Shown here: positions 30,838 through 41,281 of the stretch, in pieces
Position numbering within the stretch: the stretch's first letter is position 1
Layout: each line of letters begins with the position of its first letter
DNA from: an uncultured Flavobacteriaceae bacterium
Lineage (GTDB): Bacteria > Bacteroidota > Bacteroidia > Flavobacteriales > Flavobacteriaceae
Direction of reading: 5' to 3'
Length of the DNA: 64,000 nucleotides
Assembly: GCA_943787295.1 (NCBI GenBank)
Contig: CALSLW010000002.1
Location: 148,189-212,188, forward strand
Position numbers and translations under genes: made by a program
Notes under the pieces: model-generated
Told to the model about the DNA's origin: nothing
The model's input: only the letters and a program-made list of their open reading frames with translations
Database searches by the model: none

Positions 30838-32190
30838 TTAGATAGTGTTTGCTTTACGGTTCGTACCAGTTTTCATTAAACCGTCATAATGACGGTTTAA
30901 CAAATAAGAATTTACTTGCTGAATGGTGTCAATGGCTACCCCTACCATAATCAAGAGAGAGGTTCCACCATAAAACAATGCCCAACCTTGTTGCATTCCC
31001 ATTAGCTTGACTACAACCGCTGGAAATACAGCTAGCGCAGCTAAGAAAAGTGATCCTGGGAAAGTAATGTGTGACATTACTGTATCAAGGAAATCACTTG
31101 TTTCGTTTCCAGGTCTTACTCCTGGAACAAATCCACCACTTCTTTTTAAATCATCTGCCATCTTGTTTGTTGGAACAGTAATCGCAGTATAAAAATAAGT
31201 AAAGATAATGATGAGTAAACCAAAGACAACATTGTACCAAAGGCCAAAGATGTCTGAGAAGTTAACTTGTAACCACTGTCCTACATCACTATCCCCCATT
31301 AGTCCTCCTACATAAGCAGGAGCAAACATAATGGCTTGAGCAAAGATAATAGGCATTACCCCAGAAGCATTAAGCTTTAATGGAATGTATTGACGTGATC
31401 CAAAAACATTACTCTCGTTAGCACCAGATTGTGTTCTACGTGCATATTGTACTGGGATTTGACGAACCGCCATTACCAATAGGATAGATAGTACGATAAT
31501 AATAATCCAAAGGATCAATTCGATCAAGATTAAGATTAATCCACCGTTATTTTCTGAAACACGAGATACAACCTCTTGTACAAAAGACAAAGGAAGTGTA
31601 GCGATGATCCCTACCATGATTAATAAAGAGATTCCATTACCAATACCTTTATCGGTGATTTTTTCTCCTAACCACATGGCAAAGATTGTTCCTGTAACTA
31701 GAATGATCACAGCTGGAGCCATAAATGACAATCCTTTCCCTAACACAAAGGCAGAGTCTGGAACACCTAAGGCACCTAGTCCATAGAGGTAGGCAGGAGC
31801 TTGAACCACACAAATAGCGATGGTTAACCATCTTGTAATTTGGTTCAAGGTTTTACGACCACTTTCTCCTTCTTTCTGTAGTTTTTGAAGATAAGGAATC
31901 GCCACTCCCATCAACTGTACTACAATCGAAGCAGAAATATATGGCATGATCCCTAAAGCAAATACAGATGCGTTTGCAAAAGCACCACCAGTAAACATGT
32001 TTAATACACCTAAAAGACCTCCACCACCGGTACGGTTGCCAAGTTCAGCTAATTGTACTGCATCAATTCCGGGTAAAGTAATTTGCGCACCAAAACGATA
32101 AATAAGAAGAATGGTTAAGGTAACACCTATACGGCCACGTAACTCTTCTATCTTATAAATATTTACTAAGGTTTCTAAAAATTTCTTCAT
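30838..32190 (-). CDS. secY: Preprotein translocase subunit SecY
   Basis: The channel-forming subunit of the Sec translocon, 450 aa with ten predicted membrane helices. Seen: [16 protein letters not shown] near the start, [31 protein letters not shown] and [15 protein letters not shown]. The adk and map genes often found between secY and infA in other phyla are absent here. It lies 6 nt after rplO. Confidence 0.98.
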   Translation of the reverse strand: MKKFLETLVNIYKIEELRGRIGVTLTILLIYRFGAQITLPGIDAVQLAELGNRTGGGGLLGVLNMFTGGAFANASVFALGIMPYISASIVVQLMGVAIPYLQKLQKEGESGRKTLNQITRWLTIAICVVQAPAYLYGLGALGVPDSAFVLGKGLSFMAPAVIILVTGTIFAMWLGEKITDKGIGNGISLLIMVGIIATLPLSFVQEVVSRVSENNGGLILILIELILWIIIIVLSILLVMAVRQIPVQYARRTQSGANESNVFGSRQYIPLKLNASGVMPIIFAQAIMFAPAYVGGLMGDSDVGQWLQVNFSDIFGLWYNVVFGLLIIIFTYFYTAITVPTNKMADDLKRSGGFVPGVRPGNETSDFLDTVMSHITFPGSLFLAALAVFPAVVVKLMGMQQGWALFYGGTSLLIMVGVAIDTIQQVNSYLLNRHYDGLMKTGTNRKANTI

Positions 32191-32196
32191 CCTCTA

Positions 32197-32649
32197 TTAT
32201 AATTCAATAGCTTCTCCACCAGCAGCTTCAATCGCTGCTTTAGCAGTAGCAGTAAATTTATGAGCGCTAACTTTGATGGCAGCTTTTAACTCTCCACGAC
32301 CTAAGATTTTAACTAATTCGGTTTTACGTGCTAAACGTAATTCTACAATATTGTCAAATCCTAAGCTATCTTTGATTTTCTTTTCATCAACTAAAGCTTG
32401 TAAGGTATCAAGATTAATTCCTTGGTAATCTTTACGGTTAATGTTTTTAAATCCAAATTTAGGCACACGACGTTGTAAAGGCATTTGTCCTCCTTCAAAT
32501 CCTAATTTCTTAGAATATCCAGAACGAGACTTTGCTCCTTTGTGTCCACGTGCAGCGGTTCCACCTTTACCTGACCCTTGACCACGGCCAAGACGTTTTG
32601 CGTTTTTGTGGGTAGACCCTTCTGCTGGTTGTATATTACTTAAGTTCAT
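32197..32649 (-). CDS. rplO: 50S ribosomal protein L15
   Basis: A large-subunit protein of 150 aa. The glycine-rich N-terminal extension RLGRGQGSGKGGTAARGHKG threads into 23S rRNA, followed by FEGGQMPLQRRVPKFGF and the C-terminal alpha/beta domain. It lies 9 nt after rpmD. Confidence 0.98.
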   Translation of the reverse strand: MNLSNIQPAEGSTHKNAKRLGRGQGSGKGGTAARGHKGAKSRSGYSKKLGFEGGQMPLQRRVPKFGFKNINRKDYQGINLDTLQALVDEKKIKDSLGFDNIVELRLARKTELVKILGRGELKAAIKVSAHKFTATAKAAIEAAGGEAIEL

Positions 32650-32658
32650 ATTATCAAT

Positions 32659-32838
32659 TTATGCTTCTGAAACAGAAACTAAATGTTCAACTTTCTTTAT
32701 CATTCCTAGGATGTTAGGAGTAGCCTCGTGGGTTACTTCTTTTCCAATTCCTCTTAAACCAAGGGCTTCAAGGGTACGCTTTTGATTTTGCAAACGCTTG
32801 ATTCCGCTTTTGATTTGTTTTACTTTCACTTTTGCCAT
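32659..32838 (-). CDS. rpmD: 50S ribosomal protein L30
   Basis: A 59-aa gene that is easily missed by length cut-offs. Translation from ATG at 32838 gives MAKVKVKQIKSGIKRLQNQK, then TLEALGLRGIGKEV and a C-terminus HLVSVSEA, the full length of bacterial L30. It fits exactly between rpsE (10 nt) and rplO (9 nt). Confidence 0.95.
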   Translation of the reverse strand: MAKVKVKQIKSGIKRLQNQKRTLEALGLRGIGKEVTHEATPNILGMIKKVEHLVSVSEA

Positions 32839-32848
32839 GACTCGCTAA

Positions 32849-33373
32849 TTATCCGTTAAATACTTTGTCTAAAGAGATACCGCGTTGACGAGCAACCATC
32901 TCTGGGCTTCTCAATTGAAGTAAAGCATCGAAAGTTGCTTTCACTACATTGTGCGGATTAGAAGAACCTTGTGACTTTGAAAGCACATTGTGTACTCCTA
33001 CTGCTTCTAGTACGGCACGTACAGCACCACCTGCGATTACCCCTGTACCGGCAGATGCTGGCTTTAAGAATACGCGGGCACCACCATATTTACCTTTTTG
33101 TTCGTGTGGTAAGGTTCCGTTTTTAATTGGAATACGAACGAGATTTTTCTTGGCATCTTCTACGGCTTTAGAGATTGCTTCTGCAACTTCTTTTGATTTC
33201 CCTAGACCTTGACCTACTACACCGTTCTCATCACCGACAACAACGATAGCAGAAAAACCAAATGCACGTCCTCCTTTTGTTACTTTAGTTACACGTTGAA
33301 CTCCTACTAAGCGATCTTTTAATTCGAGACCTCCAGGTTTTACCAACTCTATGTTTTTATAATCTTGATACAT
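32849..33373 (-). CDS. rpsE: 30S ribosomal protein S5
   Basis: A small-subunit protein at the decoding and mRNA-entry side, 174 aa. The double-stranded RNA-binding N-terminal domain contains [20 protein letters not shown]; the C-terminal domain has [20 protein letters not shown]. Between rplR and rpmD. Confidence 0.98.
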   Translation of the reverse strand: MYQDYKNIELVKPGGLELKDRLVGVQRVTKVTKGGRAFGFSAIVVVGDENGVVGQGLGKSKEVAEAISKAVEDAKKNLVRIPIKNGTLPHEQKGKYGGARVFLKPASAGTGVIAGGAVRAVLEAVGVHNVLSKSQGSSNPHNVVKATFDALLQLRSPEMVARQRGISLDKVFNG

Positions 33374-33382
33374 AATCGCTTA

Positions 33383-33736
33383 TTAAAATTTTAAACCACC
33401 TTCGCGAGCACCATCAGCTAGTGACTTTACTCTTCCGTGATACAAATAGCCACCGCGGTCAAATCTCACCACAGAAATTCCAGCAGCAACTGCTTTTTCT
33501 GCGACGCTTTTTCCAACAGCTGTAGCGGTTAATTGTTTATTCTCCTGAGTGTCTAGTCCTTTATCTCTTGATGAAGCTGCTACTAGTGTTTTACCAGTAG
33601 TGTCATCAATTACTTGAGCATAGATCTCTTTGTTACTTCTAAAGACAGATAAGCGAGGTGCATTGGCAGTTCCCGATACGGTTTTGCGAATACGACGACG
33701 GATTCTTAGTCTTCTTTCTTCTTTACTTAATCCCAT
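33383..33736 (-). CDS. rplR: 50S ribosomal protein L18
   Basis: A 5S rRNA-binding protein, 117 aa, with [32 protein letters not shown] and the C-terminal [17 protein letters not shown]. It lies 11 nt after rplF and 9 nt before rpsE. Confidence 0.98.
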   Translation of the reverse strand: MGLSKEERRLRIRRRIRKTVSGTANAPRLSVFRSNKEIYAQVIDDTTGKTLVAASSRDKGLDTQENKQLTATAVGKSVAEKAVAAGISVVRFDRGGYLYHGRVKSLADGAREGGLKF

Positions 33737-33747
33737 ATTTAAACTAC

Positions 33748-34290
33748 TTATGCAGATTTACCTGCTTTTCTTCTAATTTGTTCACCAACGAATTTAACTC
33801 CTTTTCCTTTGTAAGGTTCAGGCTTGCGGAAAGAGCGAATCTTAGCTGCCACGAATCCAACAAGTTGTTTGTCGTGAGAGCTTAATTTAATGATTGGATT
33901 CTTTCCTTTTTCAGATACAGTTTCCACTTTAACTTCTGGAGCGATGTCCAATAAGATATTGTGAGAAAATCCTAGCGCTAAGTCTAGTTTTTGACCTTGA
34001 TTCGAAGCACGATAACCTACCCCTACTAATTCTAATTCTTTGGTGAAACCTTTGCTTACACCTTCGATCATATTAGCTAAAAGCGCGCGGTACAAACCGT
34101 GTTTAGATTTGTGCTCTTTTGAATTTGATTCTCTTGTGACTGAGATGATTCCTTCGTTATTTTCGAAAGACACCCCGTCATACGGTTGTTCTAGTTCACC
34201 TAGTTTTCCTTTTACGATAACTTTATCGGCCTGGATGTCAACTGTGACACCTTCAGGGATCGCTACAGGATTATTACCAACTCTAGACAT
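33748..34290 (-). CDS. rplF: 50S ribosomal protein L6
   Basis: A 23S rRNA-binding protein near the factor-binding site, 180 aa with two repeated alpha/beta domains. Seen: [27 protein letters not shown] and the C-terminal [19 protein letters not shown]. It lies 18 nt after rpsH. Confidence 0.98.
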   Translation of the reverse strand: MSRVGNNPVAIPEGVTVDIQADKVIVKGKLGELEQPYDGVSFENNEGIISVTRESNSKEHKSKHGLYRALLANMIEGVSKGFTKELELVGVGYRASNQGQKLDLALGFSHNILLDIAPEVKVETVSEKGKNPIIKLSSHDKQLVGFVAAKIRSFRKPEPYKGKGVKFVGEQIRRKAGKSA

Positions 34291-34308
34291 TTCTTTTTAT
34301 TTAATTGT

Positions 34309-34710
34309 TTAATAAACGTAACACAATACTTCACCACCCACGTTGTCACGCTGTGCTTGTTTCCCAGTCATTACACCTTTTGAGGTAGAAACGATAGAGA
34401 TCCCTAAACCATTTAAAATTCTTGGGATTTCAGTAGAACCAGCATACTTGCGTAAACCAGGTGTAGAGATACGTTGAATTTTGTTAATGATCGGCGCTTT
34501 AGTTGCTGGATCGTATTTTAATGCGATCTTGATGCTCCCTTGCTTGTTGTCTGTATCTTCAAACTTGTAGCTAAGGATGTATCCTTGATCGAATAATATT
34601 TTTGTAATTTCTTTTTTCAAATTAGAAGCGGGGATGCTTACAACGCGATGGCCTGCGGAGTTTGCATTACGGATTCTAGTAAGATAATCTGCTAATGGAT
34701 CTGTGTACAT
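34309..34710 (-). CDS. rpsH: 30S ribosomal protein S8
   Basis: A primary 16S rRNA-binding protein, 133 aa, with DPLADYLTRIRNAN at the start and the C-terminal STSKGVMTGKQAQRDNVGGE. In E. coli S8 regulates the spc operon; whether it does here is not visible. It lies 15 nt after rpsN. Confidence 0.98.
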   Translation of the reverse strand: MYTDPLADYLTRIRNANSAGHRVVSIPASNLKKEITKILFDQGYILSYKFEDTDNKQGSIKIALKYDPATKAPIINKIQRISTPGLRKYAGSTEIPRILNGLGISIVSTSKGVMTGKQAQRDNVGGEVLCYVY

Positions 34711-34725
34711 AATTCTTTTTTTAGA

Positions 34726-34995
34726 TTACCAGCTTGCTTTAGTTACACCAGGAATTAATCCTTTGTTGGCCATTTCTCTAAAGGTTACCCTTGAAATACC
34801 AAATTGACGCATATATCCTTTTGGACGACCCGTTAATTTACAACGGTTGTGCATACGGATAGGCGAGGCATTTTTAGGAAGCTTTTGCAATGCTTCATAA
34901 TCACCAGCTTCTTTTAATGCTTTGCGTTTTTCAGCATATTTAGCGACTGTTTTTGCACGTTTTACTTCGCGTGCTTTCATTGATTCTTTTGCCAT
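34726..34995 (-). CDS. rpsN: 30S ribosomal protein S14
   Basis: The long zinc-independent form, 89 aa, with [23 protein letters not shown] split into [14 protein letters not shown] and the end [18 protein letters not shown]. The CxxC pairs of the zinc-binding short form are absent. It starts 1 nt after rplE. Confidence 0.97.
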   Translation of the reverse strand: MAKESMKAREVKRAKTVAKYAEKRKALKEAGDYEALQKLPKNASPIRMHNRCKLTGRPKGYMRQFGISRVTFREMANKGLIPGVTKASW

Positions 34996-34996
34996 C

Positions 34997-35548
34997 TTAG
35001 TTCTTTTTAAAAGGTAAACCTAATTGTGTTAATAATGACTTTGCTTCTTTGTCTGTTGGTGCTGAAGTCACAAAAGTGATATCCATACCCGCGATCTTGT
35101 TTACTTTATCAATATCAATTTCTGGGAAAATGATTTGCTCAGTAATACCAAGGGTGTAGTTTCCACGCCCGTCAAAACCATTTGCTTTGACACCTTGAAA
35201 ATCACGTACTCGAGGTAAAGCAACTGTTACTAAACGGTCAAGGAATTCATACATGCGCTCCCCACGAAGGGTTACTTTAGCACCAATAGGCATTCCTTTA
35301 CGCAGCTTAAATGAAGCAACATCTTTCTTAGAGATAGTCGCCACAGCTTTTTGACCCGTAATGGCCGTTAATTCGTCAACTGCGTGATCGATTAATTTCT
35401 TGTCTGCAACGGCAGCTCCAACTCCACGGCTAAGAACGATTTTCTTTAGCACAGGGACTTGCATAACGTTTGAATAGCTAAACTCTTCTTTTAGAGTGCT
35501 AACGATTCTGTCGTTGAATTCTTGTTTTAGTCTAGGTGTATAACTCAT
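34997..35548 (-). CDS. rplE: 50S ribosomal protein L5
   Basis: A 5S rRNA-binding protein contacting P-site tRNA, 183 aa. It has [35 protein letters not shown] split as [19 protein letters not shown], and [14 protein letters not shown] replaced here by [15 protein letters not shown]. The ATG at 35548 is preferred over the adjacent GTG at 35551. It lies 2 nt after rplX. Confidence 0.97.
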   Translation of the reverse strand: MSYTPRLKQEFNDRIVSTLKEEFSYSNVMQVPVLKKIVLSRGVGAAVADKKLIDHAVDELTAITGQKAVATISKKDVASFKLRKGMPIGAKVTLRGERMYEFLDRLVTVALPRVRDFQGVKANGFDGRGNYTLGITEQIIFPEIDIDKVNKIAGMDITFVTSAPTDKEAKSLLTQLGLPFKKN

Positions 35549-35550
35549 CA

Positions 35551-35862
35551 CTAAATAACTTCATTTGATTTCTTCGCGAATCTTACTTTTTTATCCCCTT
35601 CCATACGGTAACCTACACGAGTAGTTTGACCTTCTGCAGTGAGCAAAGATAAGTTCGAAATTTGAATAGGTGCTTCTTTTTCTTGAATACCTCCTTGTGG
35701 GTTCTGCGCGCTAGGTTTAGCGTGCTTTTTGACAAGGTTTACCCCTTCGACAATCGCTTTGTTGTCTTCTCGAAGTACTTGTCTCACTTCACCTTCTGCA
35801 CCTTTGTGTGCTCCAGCGATGACACGAACCTTATCTCCTGTTTTGATTTTTAATTTTCCCAT
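35551..35862 (-). CDS. rplX: 50S ribosomal protein L24
   Basis: An assembly-initiator protein of the large subunit, 103 aa. The KOW motif region is [20 protein letters not shown], followed by [20 protein letters not shown]. It lies 9 nt after rplN. Confidence 0.98.
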   Translation of the reverse strand: MGKLKIKTGDKVRVIAGAHKGAEGEVRQVLREDNKAIVEGVNLVKKHAKPSAQNPQGGIQEKEAPIQISNLSLLTAEGQTTRVGYRMEGDKKVRFAKKSNEVI

Positions 35863-35871
35863 GCCTATAGC

Positions 35872-36240
35872 TTAAAGCACCTCTGGTGCTAATGATACAA
35901 TTTTCATGAACTGTTTGTCTCTTAACTCACGAGCAACTGGACCGAAAACACGGGTTCCTAGCATTTCGCCAGTGGCATTTAACAACACACAAGCATTGTC
36001 ATCAAAACGGATATAAGATCCATCTGGTCGACGTACTTCTTTAGTTGTTCTCACCACTACTGCGGTAGAGACTTGTCCTTTTTTGGCTGTCCCAGAGGGA
36101 GAAGCTTCTTTTACAGTAACTACAATCTTGTCCCCTACAGAAGCATAACGTCTTTTTGTTCCTCCTAATACACGAATAGTAAGGACTTCTTTGGCGCCGG
36201 TGTTATCGGCTACGCGTAATCTTGATTCTTGTTGTAACAT
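35872..36240 (-). CDS. rplN: 50S ribosomal protein L14
   Basis: A subunit-interface protein, 122 aa. Signatures: [39 protein letters not shown] and [13 protein letters not shown]. It lies 2 nt after rpsQ. Confidence 0.98.
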   Translation of the reverse strand: MLQQESRLRVADNTGAKEVLTIRVLGGTKRRYASVGDKIVVTVKEASPSGTAKKGQVSTAVVVRTTKEVRRPDGSYIRFDDNACVLLNATGEMLGTRVFGPVARELRDKQFMKIVSLAPEVL

Positions 36241-36242
36241 GA

Positions 36243-36500
36243 TTATTTAGCTCTTTCAATGATTTCTACTAATCTCCAGCACTTTGATTTACTCATCGGG
36301 CGGGTTTCCATGATCTTTACTGTGTCTCCGATATTGCAATCGTTAGTGTTATCATGGGCAACATATTTCTTAGTTTTCAAAACGAATTTCCCGTACATAG
36401 GGTGTTTTACGCGTTTCACCTCTGATACAACGATAGACTTGTCCATCTTGTTACTGGTTACTACACCGATTCGTTCTTTTCTTAAATTTCTACTTTCCAT
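36243..36500 (-). CDS. rpsQ: 30S ribosomal protein S17
   Basis: A primary 16S rRNA binder with an OB fold, 85 aa: [29 protein letters not shown] and [20 protein letters not shown]. It lies 3 nt after rpmC. Confidence 0.98.
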   Translation of the reverse strand: MESRNLRKERIGVVTSNKMDKSIVVSEVKRVKHPMYGKFVLKTKKYVAHDNTNDCNIGDTVKIMETRPMSKSKCWRLVEIIERAK

Positions 36501-36503
36501 ATT

Positions 36504-36698
36504 CTACGCTTCTTGTTGTCTTTGCGTGATTGCTGTATGCAAACGAGCGACTGTTTTACGTGCACTTCTAATCTGCAATGGATTTTCAAGAGGAGTAATT
36601 GTGTGTGCCATGTTCAGCTCTGTAAGTTGTTTCTGGAACTCAGCTAATTTATCCTGAAGATCTGCTAGCGAAAGATTATTAATTTCTGATTGTTTCAT
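36504..36698 (-). CDS. rpmC: 50S ribosomal protein L29
   Basis: A 64-aa two-helix protein at the tunnel exit, part of the site where SRP and trigger factor dock. It contains LSLADLQDKLAEFQKQLTEL and ENPLQIRSARKTVARLHT. It lies 13 nt after rplP. Confidence 0.96.
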   Translation of the reverse strand: MKQSEINNLSLADLQDKLAEFQKQLTELNMAHTITPLENPLQIRSARKTVARLHTAITQRQQEA

Positions 36699-36711
36699 AG
36701 TTCTTGATCAA

Positions 36712-37131
36712 TTATGCTTGAAAATCTCGCGCAATAATAAATTTAGTTCTTACGGGAAGCTTTTGAGCAGCAAGACGTAATGCTTCTTTAGCGACCTCCA
36801 TGGGTACGCCAGAGATTTCAAATAAAATACGTCCAGGCTTCACAACAGCCACAAAATATTCTGGAGCTCCTTTTCCTTTCCCCATACGTACCTCAAGAGG
36901 CTTCTTTGTGATGGGCTTGTCTGGGAAAATTTTAATCCATAATTGTCCTTCCCTTTTCATGTAACGAGTCGCTGCAATACGAGCTGCTTCGATTTGACGA
37001 GAAGTGATGAATTTAGAATCCAAGGCTTTGATACCAAACATTCCGTTAGAAAGTTGGTGTCCACGCATAGAATTGCCTTTCATACGGCCTTTCTGCGCTT
37101 TGCGGAATTTAGTTCTTTTAGGTTGTAACAT
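36712..37131 (-). CDS. rplP: 50S ribosomal protein L16
   Basis: A 139-aa protein near the A-site tRNA. Seen: [39 protein letters not shown] and [17 protein letters not shown]. It lies 13 nt after rpsC. Confidence 0.98.
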   Translation of the reverse strand: MLQPKRTKFRKAQKGRMKGNSMRGHQLSNGMFGIKALDSKFITSRQIEAARIAATRYMKREGQLWIKIFPDKPITKKPLEVRMGKGKGAPEYFVAVVKPGRILFEISGVPMEVAKEALRLAAQKLPVRTKFIIARDFQA

Positions 37132-37144
37132 ATTTCCTACCTAT

Positions 37145-37858
37145 TTATTTACGACGTCTTTGACGTTGATTGTTATTCTTTCCTCCGTTGTTGGTCTTCT
37201 TAGTCATTCCTACTAAAGGAGATAACTCACGCTTACCATACACTTCACCTTTCATGATCCATACCTTGATACCAAGACGACCATAAGTGGTGTGTGCTTC
37301 TACTAAAGCGTAATCGATATCTGCTCTAAAAGTAGATAGTGGAATACGTCCTTCTTTGTACGATTCAGAACGTGCCATTTCAGCACCGTTTAAACGACCA
37401 GAGATTTGGATTTTGATTCCTTCAGAGTTCATACGCATTGCCGCAGCAATGGCCATTTTGATGGCACGACGATAAGAAATACGACCTTCGATTTGACGTG
37501 CGATAGAAGCTCCTACTAAGCGAGCGTCTAATTCTGGACGTTTAATTTCAAAGATGTTGATTTGTACTTCTTTCTCTGTGATTTGCTTTAACTCTTCTTT
37601 TAACTTATCTACTTCTTGACCAGCTTTACCAATAATGATTCCTGGACGAGCAGTAGTAATAGTTACTGTGATGAGTTTAAGTGTACGTTCGATGATTACA
37701 TTTGAAACACTAGCTTTAGCTAAACGTGCGTGAATGTATTTTCTGATTTTATCGTCTTCAGCGATTTTGTCACCATAGTCGTTTCCTCCATACCAGTTGG
37801 AGTCCCATCCTCTAATGATGCCTAAGCGATTTCCGATTGGGTTGGTTTTCTGTCCCAT
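37145..37858 (-). CDS. rpsC: 30S ribosomal protein S3
   Basis: An mRNA-entry protein, 237 aa. The KH domain is [20 protein letters not shown], and the C-terminal domain has [20 protein letters not shown] low-complexity Asn/Lys/Arg tail ([13 protein letters not shown]) closes the protein. It lies 1 nt after rplV. Confidence 0.98.
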   Translation of the reverse strand: MGQKTNPIGNRLGIIRGWDSNWYGGNDYGDKIAEDDKIRKYIHARLAKASVSNVIIERTLKLITVTITTARPGIIIGKAGQEVDKLKEELKQITEKEVQINIFEIKRPELDARLVGASIARQIEGRISYRRAIKMAIAAAMRMNSEGIKIQISGRLNGAEMARSESYKEGRIPLSTFRADIDYALVEAHTTYGRLGIKVWIMKGEVYGKRELSPLVGMTKKTNNGGKNNNQRQRRRK

Positions 37859-37859
37859 A

Positions 37860-38264
37860 TTAACTTTCTATAGTGTTAGATCCAAGAACAAGAGTAACGT
37901 GGTTAGAGCGTTTGCGAATGCGGTGAGCACGACCCTGTGGAGCAGGACGTAAACGCTTTAACATGTTTCCACTGTCTACGCGGATTTCTTTTACAAATAA
38001 TGCTGCGTTTTCGATATCAGCATCTTCATTTTTAGCTTGCCAGTTGGCTAAAGCAGATAACAATAGTTTTTCTAAACGACGTGAAGCTTCTTTTGGACTA
38101 AACTTCAAGATCGCTAAGGCTTTATTGACATCCTCTCCACGCACTTGGTCAGCGACCAAACGCATTTTACGAGGAGACGTTGGGCAATTGTTCAGCTTAG
38201 CAAAAGCAAGCGATTTTTTCGCTTCTTTTATGGCTTGTGCGGATTGTCTTTTACGATTTCCCAT
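37860..38264 (-). CDS. rplV: 50S ribosomal protein L22
   Basis: A 134-aa protein whose beta-hairpin lines the exit tunnel. It has [20 protein letters not shown] and the hairpin region [19 protein letters not shown]. It lies 5 nt after rpsS. Confidence 0.98.
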   Translation of the reverse strand: MGNRKRQSAQAIKEAKKSLAFAKLNNCPTSPRKMRLVADQVRGEDVNKALAILKFSPKEASRRLEKLLLSALANWQAKNEDADIENAALFVKEIRVDSGNMLKRLRPAPQGRAHRIRKRSNHVTLVLGSNTIES

Positions 38265-38269
38265 GTCTA

Positions 38270-38548
38270 TTATTTTTTGCCTTTATTTTTTGCACCAGCG
38301 TGACCACGGAATGATCTAGTTGGTGAAAATTCGCCTAATTTATGTCCTACCATATTCTCTGTTACATATACAGGGATAAATTGTCTCCCGTTATGAACAC
38401 CGATGGTTTGCCCTACAAAATCAGGGGTAATTAACGAAGCTCGAGACCAAGTCTTAATAACTGATTTCTTGCCGGATTCCACATTGGCCATAACCTTTTT
38501 CTCAAGGCTGTGGTGTACAAAGGGTCCTTTTTTTAATGAACGTGCCAT
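38270..38548 (-). CDS. rpsS: 30S ribosomal protein S19
   Basis: A small-subunit head protein, 92 aa: [37 protein letters not shown] and [17 protein letters not shown]. It lies 6 nt after rplB. Confidence 0.98.
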   Translation of the reverse strand: MARSLKKGPFVHHSLEKKVMANVESGKKSVIKTWSRASLITPDFVGQTIGVHNGRQFIPVYVTENMVGHKLGEFSPTRSFRGHAGAKNKGKK

Positions 38549-38554
38549 AGTTGC

Positions 38555-39379
38555 TTATTTTTTTCTACGTTCGATAATGAATTTACTACTCGCTTTGGTC
38601 TTAGAACGTGTTCTATATCCTTTAGCTGGTACACCGTTACGGTTACGTGGGTGACCTCCAGAGGCGCGACCTTCACCACCACCCATTGGGTGATCGACTG
38701 GGTTCATCGCTACTGGTCTTGTTCTTGGACGACGACCTAACCAACGTGAGCGACCTGCTTTTCCAGAAACCAATAATTGGTGATCTGAATTAGAGATGGC
38801 CCCAATCGTTGCTAAACAAGTAACAAGGATCATACGGGTTTCTCCTGAAGGTAATTTCACTGTGGCATATTTCCCATCACGTGCCATTAACTGAGCAAAA
38901 GCTCCTGCACTACGTGCAATGTTGGCGCCGCGACCGGGGTGCAACTCAATACAAGAAATGATCGTTCCTAACGGGATCGCACTTAAAGGAAGTGTGTTCC
39001 CTACTTCTGGAGCAACATTCGCTCCAGAAACAACAGCTTGACCAACCTGCAATCCATTCTGCGCAATGATGTAACGCTTTTCGCCATCAGTATACTCTAC
39101 TAAGGCGATGAATGCGGTTCTGTTAGGATCGTATTCAATTGTTTTTACTTCTGCTGTGACATCAAACTTATTACGTTTGAAGTCAACTAAACGATACCTT
39201 TTCTTATGTCCACCACCAATATGGCGCATGGTCATCTTCCCGGTATTGTTTCTTCCTCCTCTACGCTTCTTCGGAGCCAAAAGGCTTTTTTCCGGCTTAT
39301 CAGTAGTAATTGCGTCAAATCCATTTACTACTCTAAAACGCTGCGCTGGAGATATCGGTTTTAATTTTCTAACTGACAT
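38555..39379 (-). CDS. rplB: 50S ribosomal protein L2
   Basis: A large-subunit core protein needed for subunit association and peptidyl transferase structure, 274 aa. The conserved C-terminal region [20 protein letters not shown] contains the essential histidine. It lies 9 nt after rplW. Confidence 0.98.
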   Translation of the reverse strand: MSVRKLKPISPAQRFRVVNGFDAITTDKPEKSLLAPKKRRGGRNNTGKMTMRHIGGGHKKRYRLVDFKRNKFDVTAEVKTIEYDPNRTAFIALVEYTDGEKRYIIAQNGLQVGQAVVSGANVAPEVGNTLPLSAIPLGTIISCIELHPGRGANIARSAGAFAQLMARDGKYATVKLPSGETRMILVTCLATIGAISNSDHQLLVSGKAGRSRWLGRRPRTRPVAMNPVDHPMGGGEGRASGGHPRNRNGVPAKGYRTRSKTKASSKFIIERRKK

Positions 39380-39388
39380 GTGACGCTA

Positions 39389-39679
39389 TTAAAGATTATT
39401 ATAAAAATCTATCGCATCTCCTTCGGCTACATCAACGATGGCCTTTTTGATACGATTTGTTTTTCCACGTTGCAATCCGGTTTTTGTGTAACGTGTTTTA
39501 CGTTCCGGACCGTAGTTCTGAGTTCTTACTTTATCAACAGTAACTCCATAAGCAGTTTCCACTGCTTTTTTGATCTCTACTTTGTTTGCAGTAGTGTCAA
39601 CCAAGAACGTATAGCGATTATTCATCTCGCTATCGGCAGTGGCTTTTTCCGTAATGATGGGTTTTATCAAAATACTCAT
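39389..39679 (-). CDS. rplW: 50S ribosomal protein L23
   Basis: A tunnel-exit protein that docks trigger factor and SRP, 96 aa: SILIKPIITEKATADSEMN, YTFLVDTTANKVEIKKAVE and the end GDAIDFYNNL. It lies 4 nt after rplD. Confidence 0.98.
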   Translation of the reverse strand: MSILIKPIITEKATADSEMNNRYTFLVDTTANKVEIKKAVETAYGVTVDKVRTQNYGPERKTRYTKTGLQRGKTNRIKKAIVDVAEGDAIDFYNNL

Positions 39680-39683
39680 AACA

Positions 39684-40316
39684 CTATGCTTTATTCAAAA
39701 TAGTTTCTAAATCGGCGATTGAAGACTCACTAATGACGATGCTTCCTGCATTGACAATTTTGTAAGTATTTAATTCTGAAGTGGTTATGGCTTCTGAATT
39801 CTTTAAATTGCGCGACGACAAATATACGTTATTATTTGGCTCAGCCAAGACTAGTAAAGACTTTTTGCTATCGATCCCTAAAGACTTAAGAATGTCGATG
39901 TAAGCAGAAGTTTTTGGCGCGTCCATCGCAATATCTTCTAAAACGATAATTGATTTCTCTTGTGCCTTCAAACTTAAAGCCGATTTACGAGCTAAACGTT
40001 TTACTTTTTTGTTGGTCTTTTGACTGTAATCACGAACGCGTGGTCCAAATACACGACCTCCACCTCTAAACAATGGGTTTTTGATTGATCCAGCACGTGC
40101 AGTACCGGTTCCCTTTTGTTTTTTGATTTTACGTGTACTACCTACAATTTCTCCACGTTCTTTCGCTTTGTGGGTTCCTTGACGCTTATTCGCTAAGTGC
40201 GCTTTTACGTCTAAGTAGATAGCGTGATTGTTAGGCTCAATACCGAATACGTCTTTAGAAAGTTCAACTTTCCTTCCCGTATCTTTTCCTTGAATGTCAA
40301 TAACTGCTACTTTCAT
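39684..40316 (-). CDS. rplD: 50S ribosomal protein L4
   Basis: A 210-aa protein with the extended loop QKGTGTARAGSIKNPLFRGG that reaches the tunnel constriction. In E. coli L4 also represses the S10 operon; no equivalent leader could be identified here. Its ATG overlaps the rplC stop by one base, so the pair is probably coupled. Confidence 0.98.
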   Translation of the reverse strand: MKVAVIDIQGKDTGRKVELSKDVFGIEPNNHAIYLDVKAHLANKRQGTHKAKERGEIVGSTRKIKKQKGTGTARAGSIKNPLFRGGGRVFGPRVRDYSQKTNKKVKRLARKSALSLKAQEKSIIVLEDIAMDAPKTSAYIDILKSLGIDSKKSLLVLAEPNNNVYLSSRNLKNSEAITTSELNTYKIVNAGSIVISESSIADLETILNKA

Positions 40317-40933
40317 TATTTCTCAACGATTACGTAAGCATTTTTTGCTCCTGGCACACATCCTTTAACAACTAAAAGATTTTTATCTGCCACAACTTTC
40401 AACACTCTTAAGTTCTGTACTTTCACTTTATCGCCTCCCATTCTTCCGGCCATGCGCATTCCTTTGAATACACGCGCTGGATAAGAAGCTGCACCAATTG
40501 ATCCTGGCGCACGTAAACGGTTATGCTGCCCGTGAGTTGCTTGACCTACTCCGGCAAAACCGTGACGTTTTACTACCCCTTGGAAGCCTTTTCCTTTAGA
40601 CGTTCCAGAGATATCTACAAATTCTCCTTCTTCAAAGAGATCTACTGATATGGTGTCCCCTAATTGATACTCTTGTTCAAAATCTTGGAATTCAACGACC
40701 TTTTTCTTCGGAGCAGTATTCGCCTTTTTAAAGTGCCCTTGAGCTGCTTTATCCGTGCGTTTTTCTGCCTTGTCATCGAAACCTAATTGAAGTGCATCAT
40801 AGCCATCAACCGCTGCGGTTCTGACTTGGGTAACCACGCATGGTCCAACTTCAATCACCGTACAAGGAATGTTCTTTCCTTGCTCGTCGAAGAGGCTGGT
40901 CATACCGATTTTCTTTCCTATTAACCCAGACAT
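40316..40933 (-). CDS. rplC: 50S ribosomal protein L3
   Basis: An early-assembly protein near the peptidyl transferase centre, 205 aa: [18 protein letters not shown], the conserved [12 protein letters not shown] and the loop with [20 protein letters not shown]. It lies 32 nt after rpsJ. Confidence 0.98.
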   Translation of the reverse strand: MSGLIGKKIGMTSLFDEQGKNIPCTVIEVGPCVVTQVRTAAVDGYDALQLGFDDKAEKRTDKAAQGHFKKANTAPKKKVVEFQDFEQEYQLGDTISVDLFEEGEFVDISGTSKGKGFQGVVKRHGFAGVGQATHGQHNRLRAPGSIGAASYPARVFKGMRMAGRMGGDKVKVQNLRVLKVVADKNLLVVKGCVPGAKNAYVIVEK

Positions 40934-40965
40934 TTTATTTAATTATTTATTGTTAATTCTTGTAA

Positions 40966-41271
40966 TTATACTTTGATCTCTACTTCAACCCCACTTGGCA
41001 ATTCTAACTTCATCAATGCATCGATTGTTTTAGAAGAAGAACTGTAGATATCTAACAAACGCTTGTAGGAGCACAATTGAAATTGCTCACGAGACTTCTT
41101 GTTAACGTGTGGTGAACGTAATACAGTAAAGATTTTCTTGTGCGTAGGTAATGGAATTGGTCCTGTTACTACGGCACCGGTCGTTTTTACTGTCTTTACG
41201 ATTTTATCAGCAGACTTATCTACTAAGTTATAATCGTATGACTTTAATTTTATTCTAATTTTTTGACTCAT
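40966..41271 (-). CDS. rpsJ: 30S ribosomal protein S10
   Basis: A small-subunit head protein, also the NusE antitermination factor, 101 aa: [39 protein letters not shown] and [17 protein letters not shown]. It follows fusA by 10 nt with no tuf gene between, unlike E. coli. Confidence 0.98.
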   Translation of the reverse strand: MSQKIRIKLKSYDYNLVDKSADKIVKTVKTTGAVVTGPIPLPTHKKIFTVLRSPHVNKKSREQFQLCSYKRLLDIYSSSSKTIDALMKLELPSGVEVEIKV

Positions 41272-41281
41272 CGTAAATGAT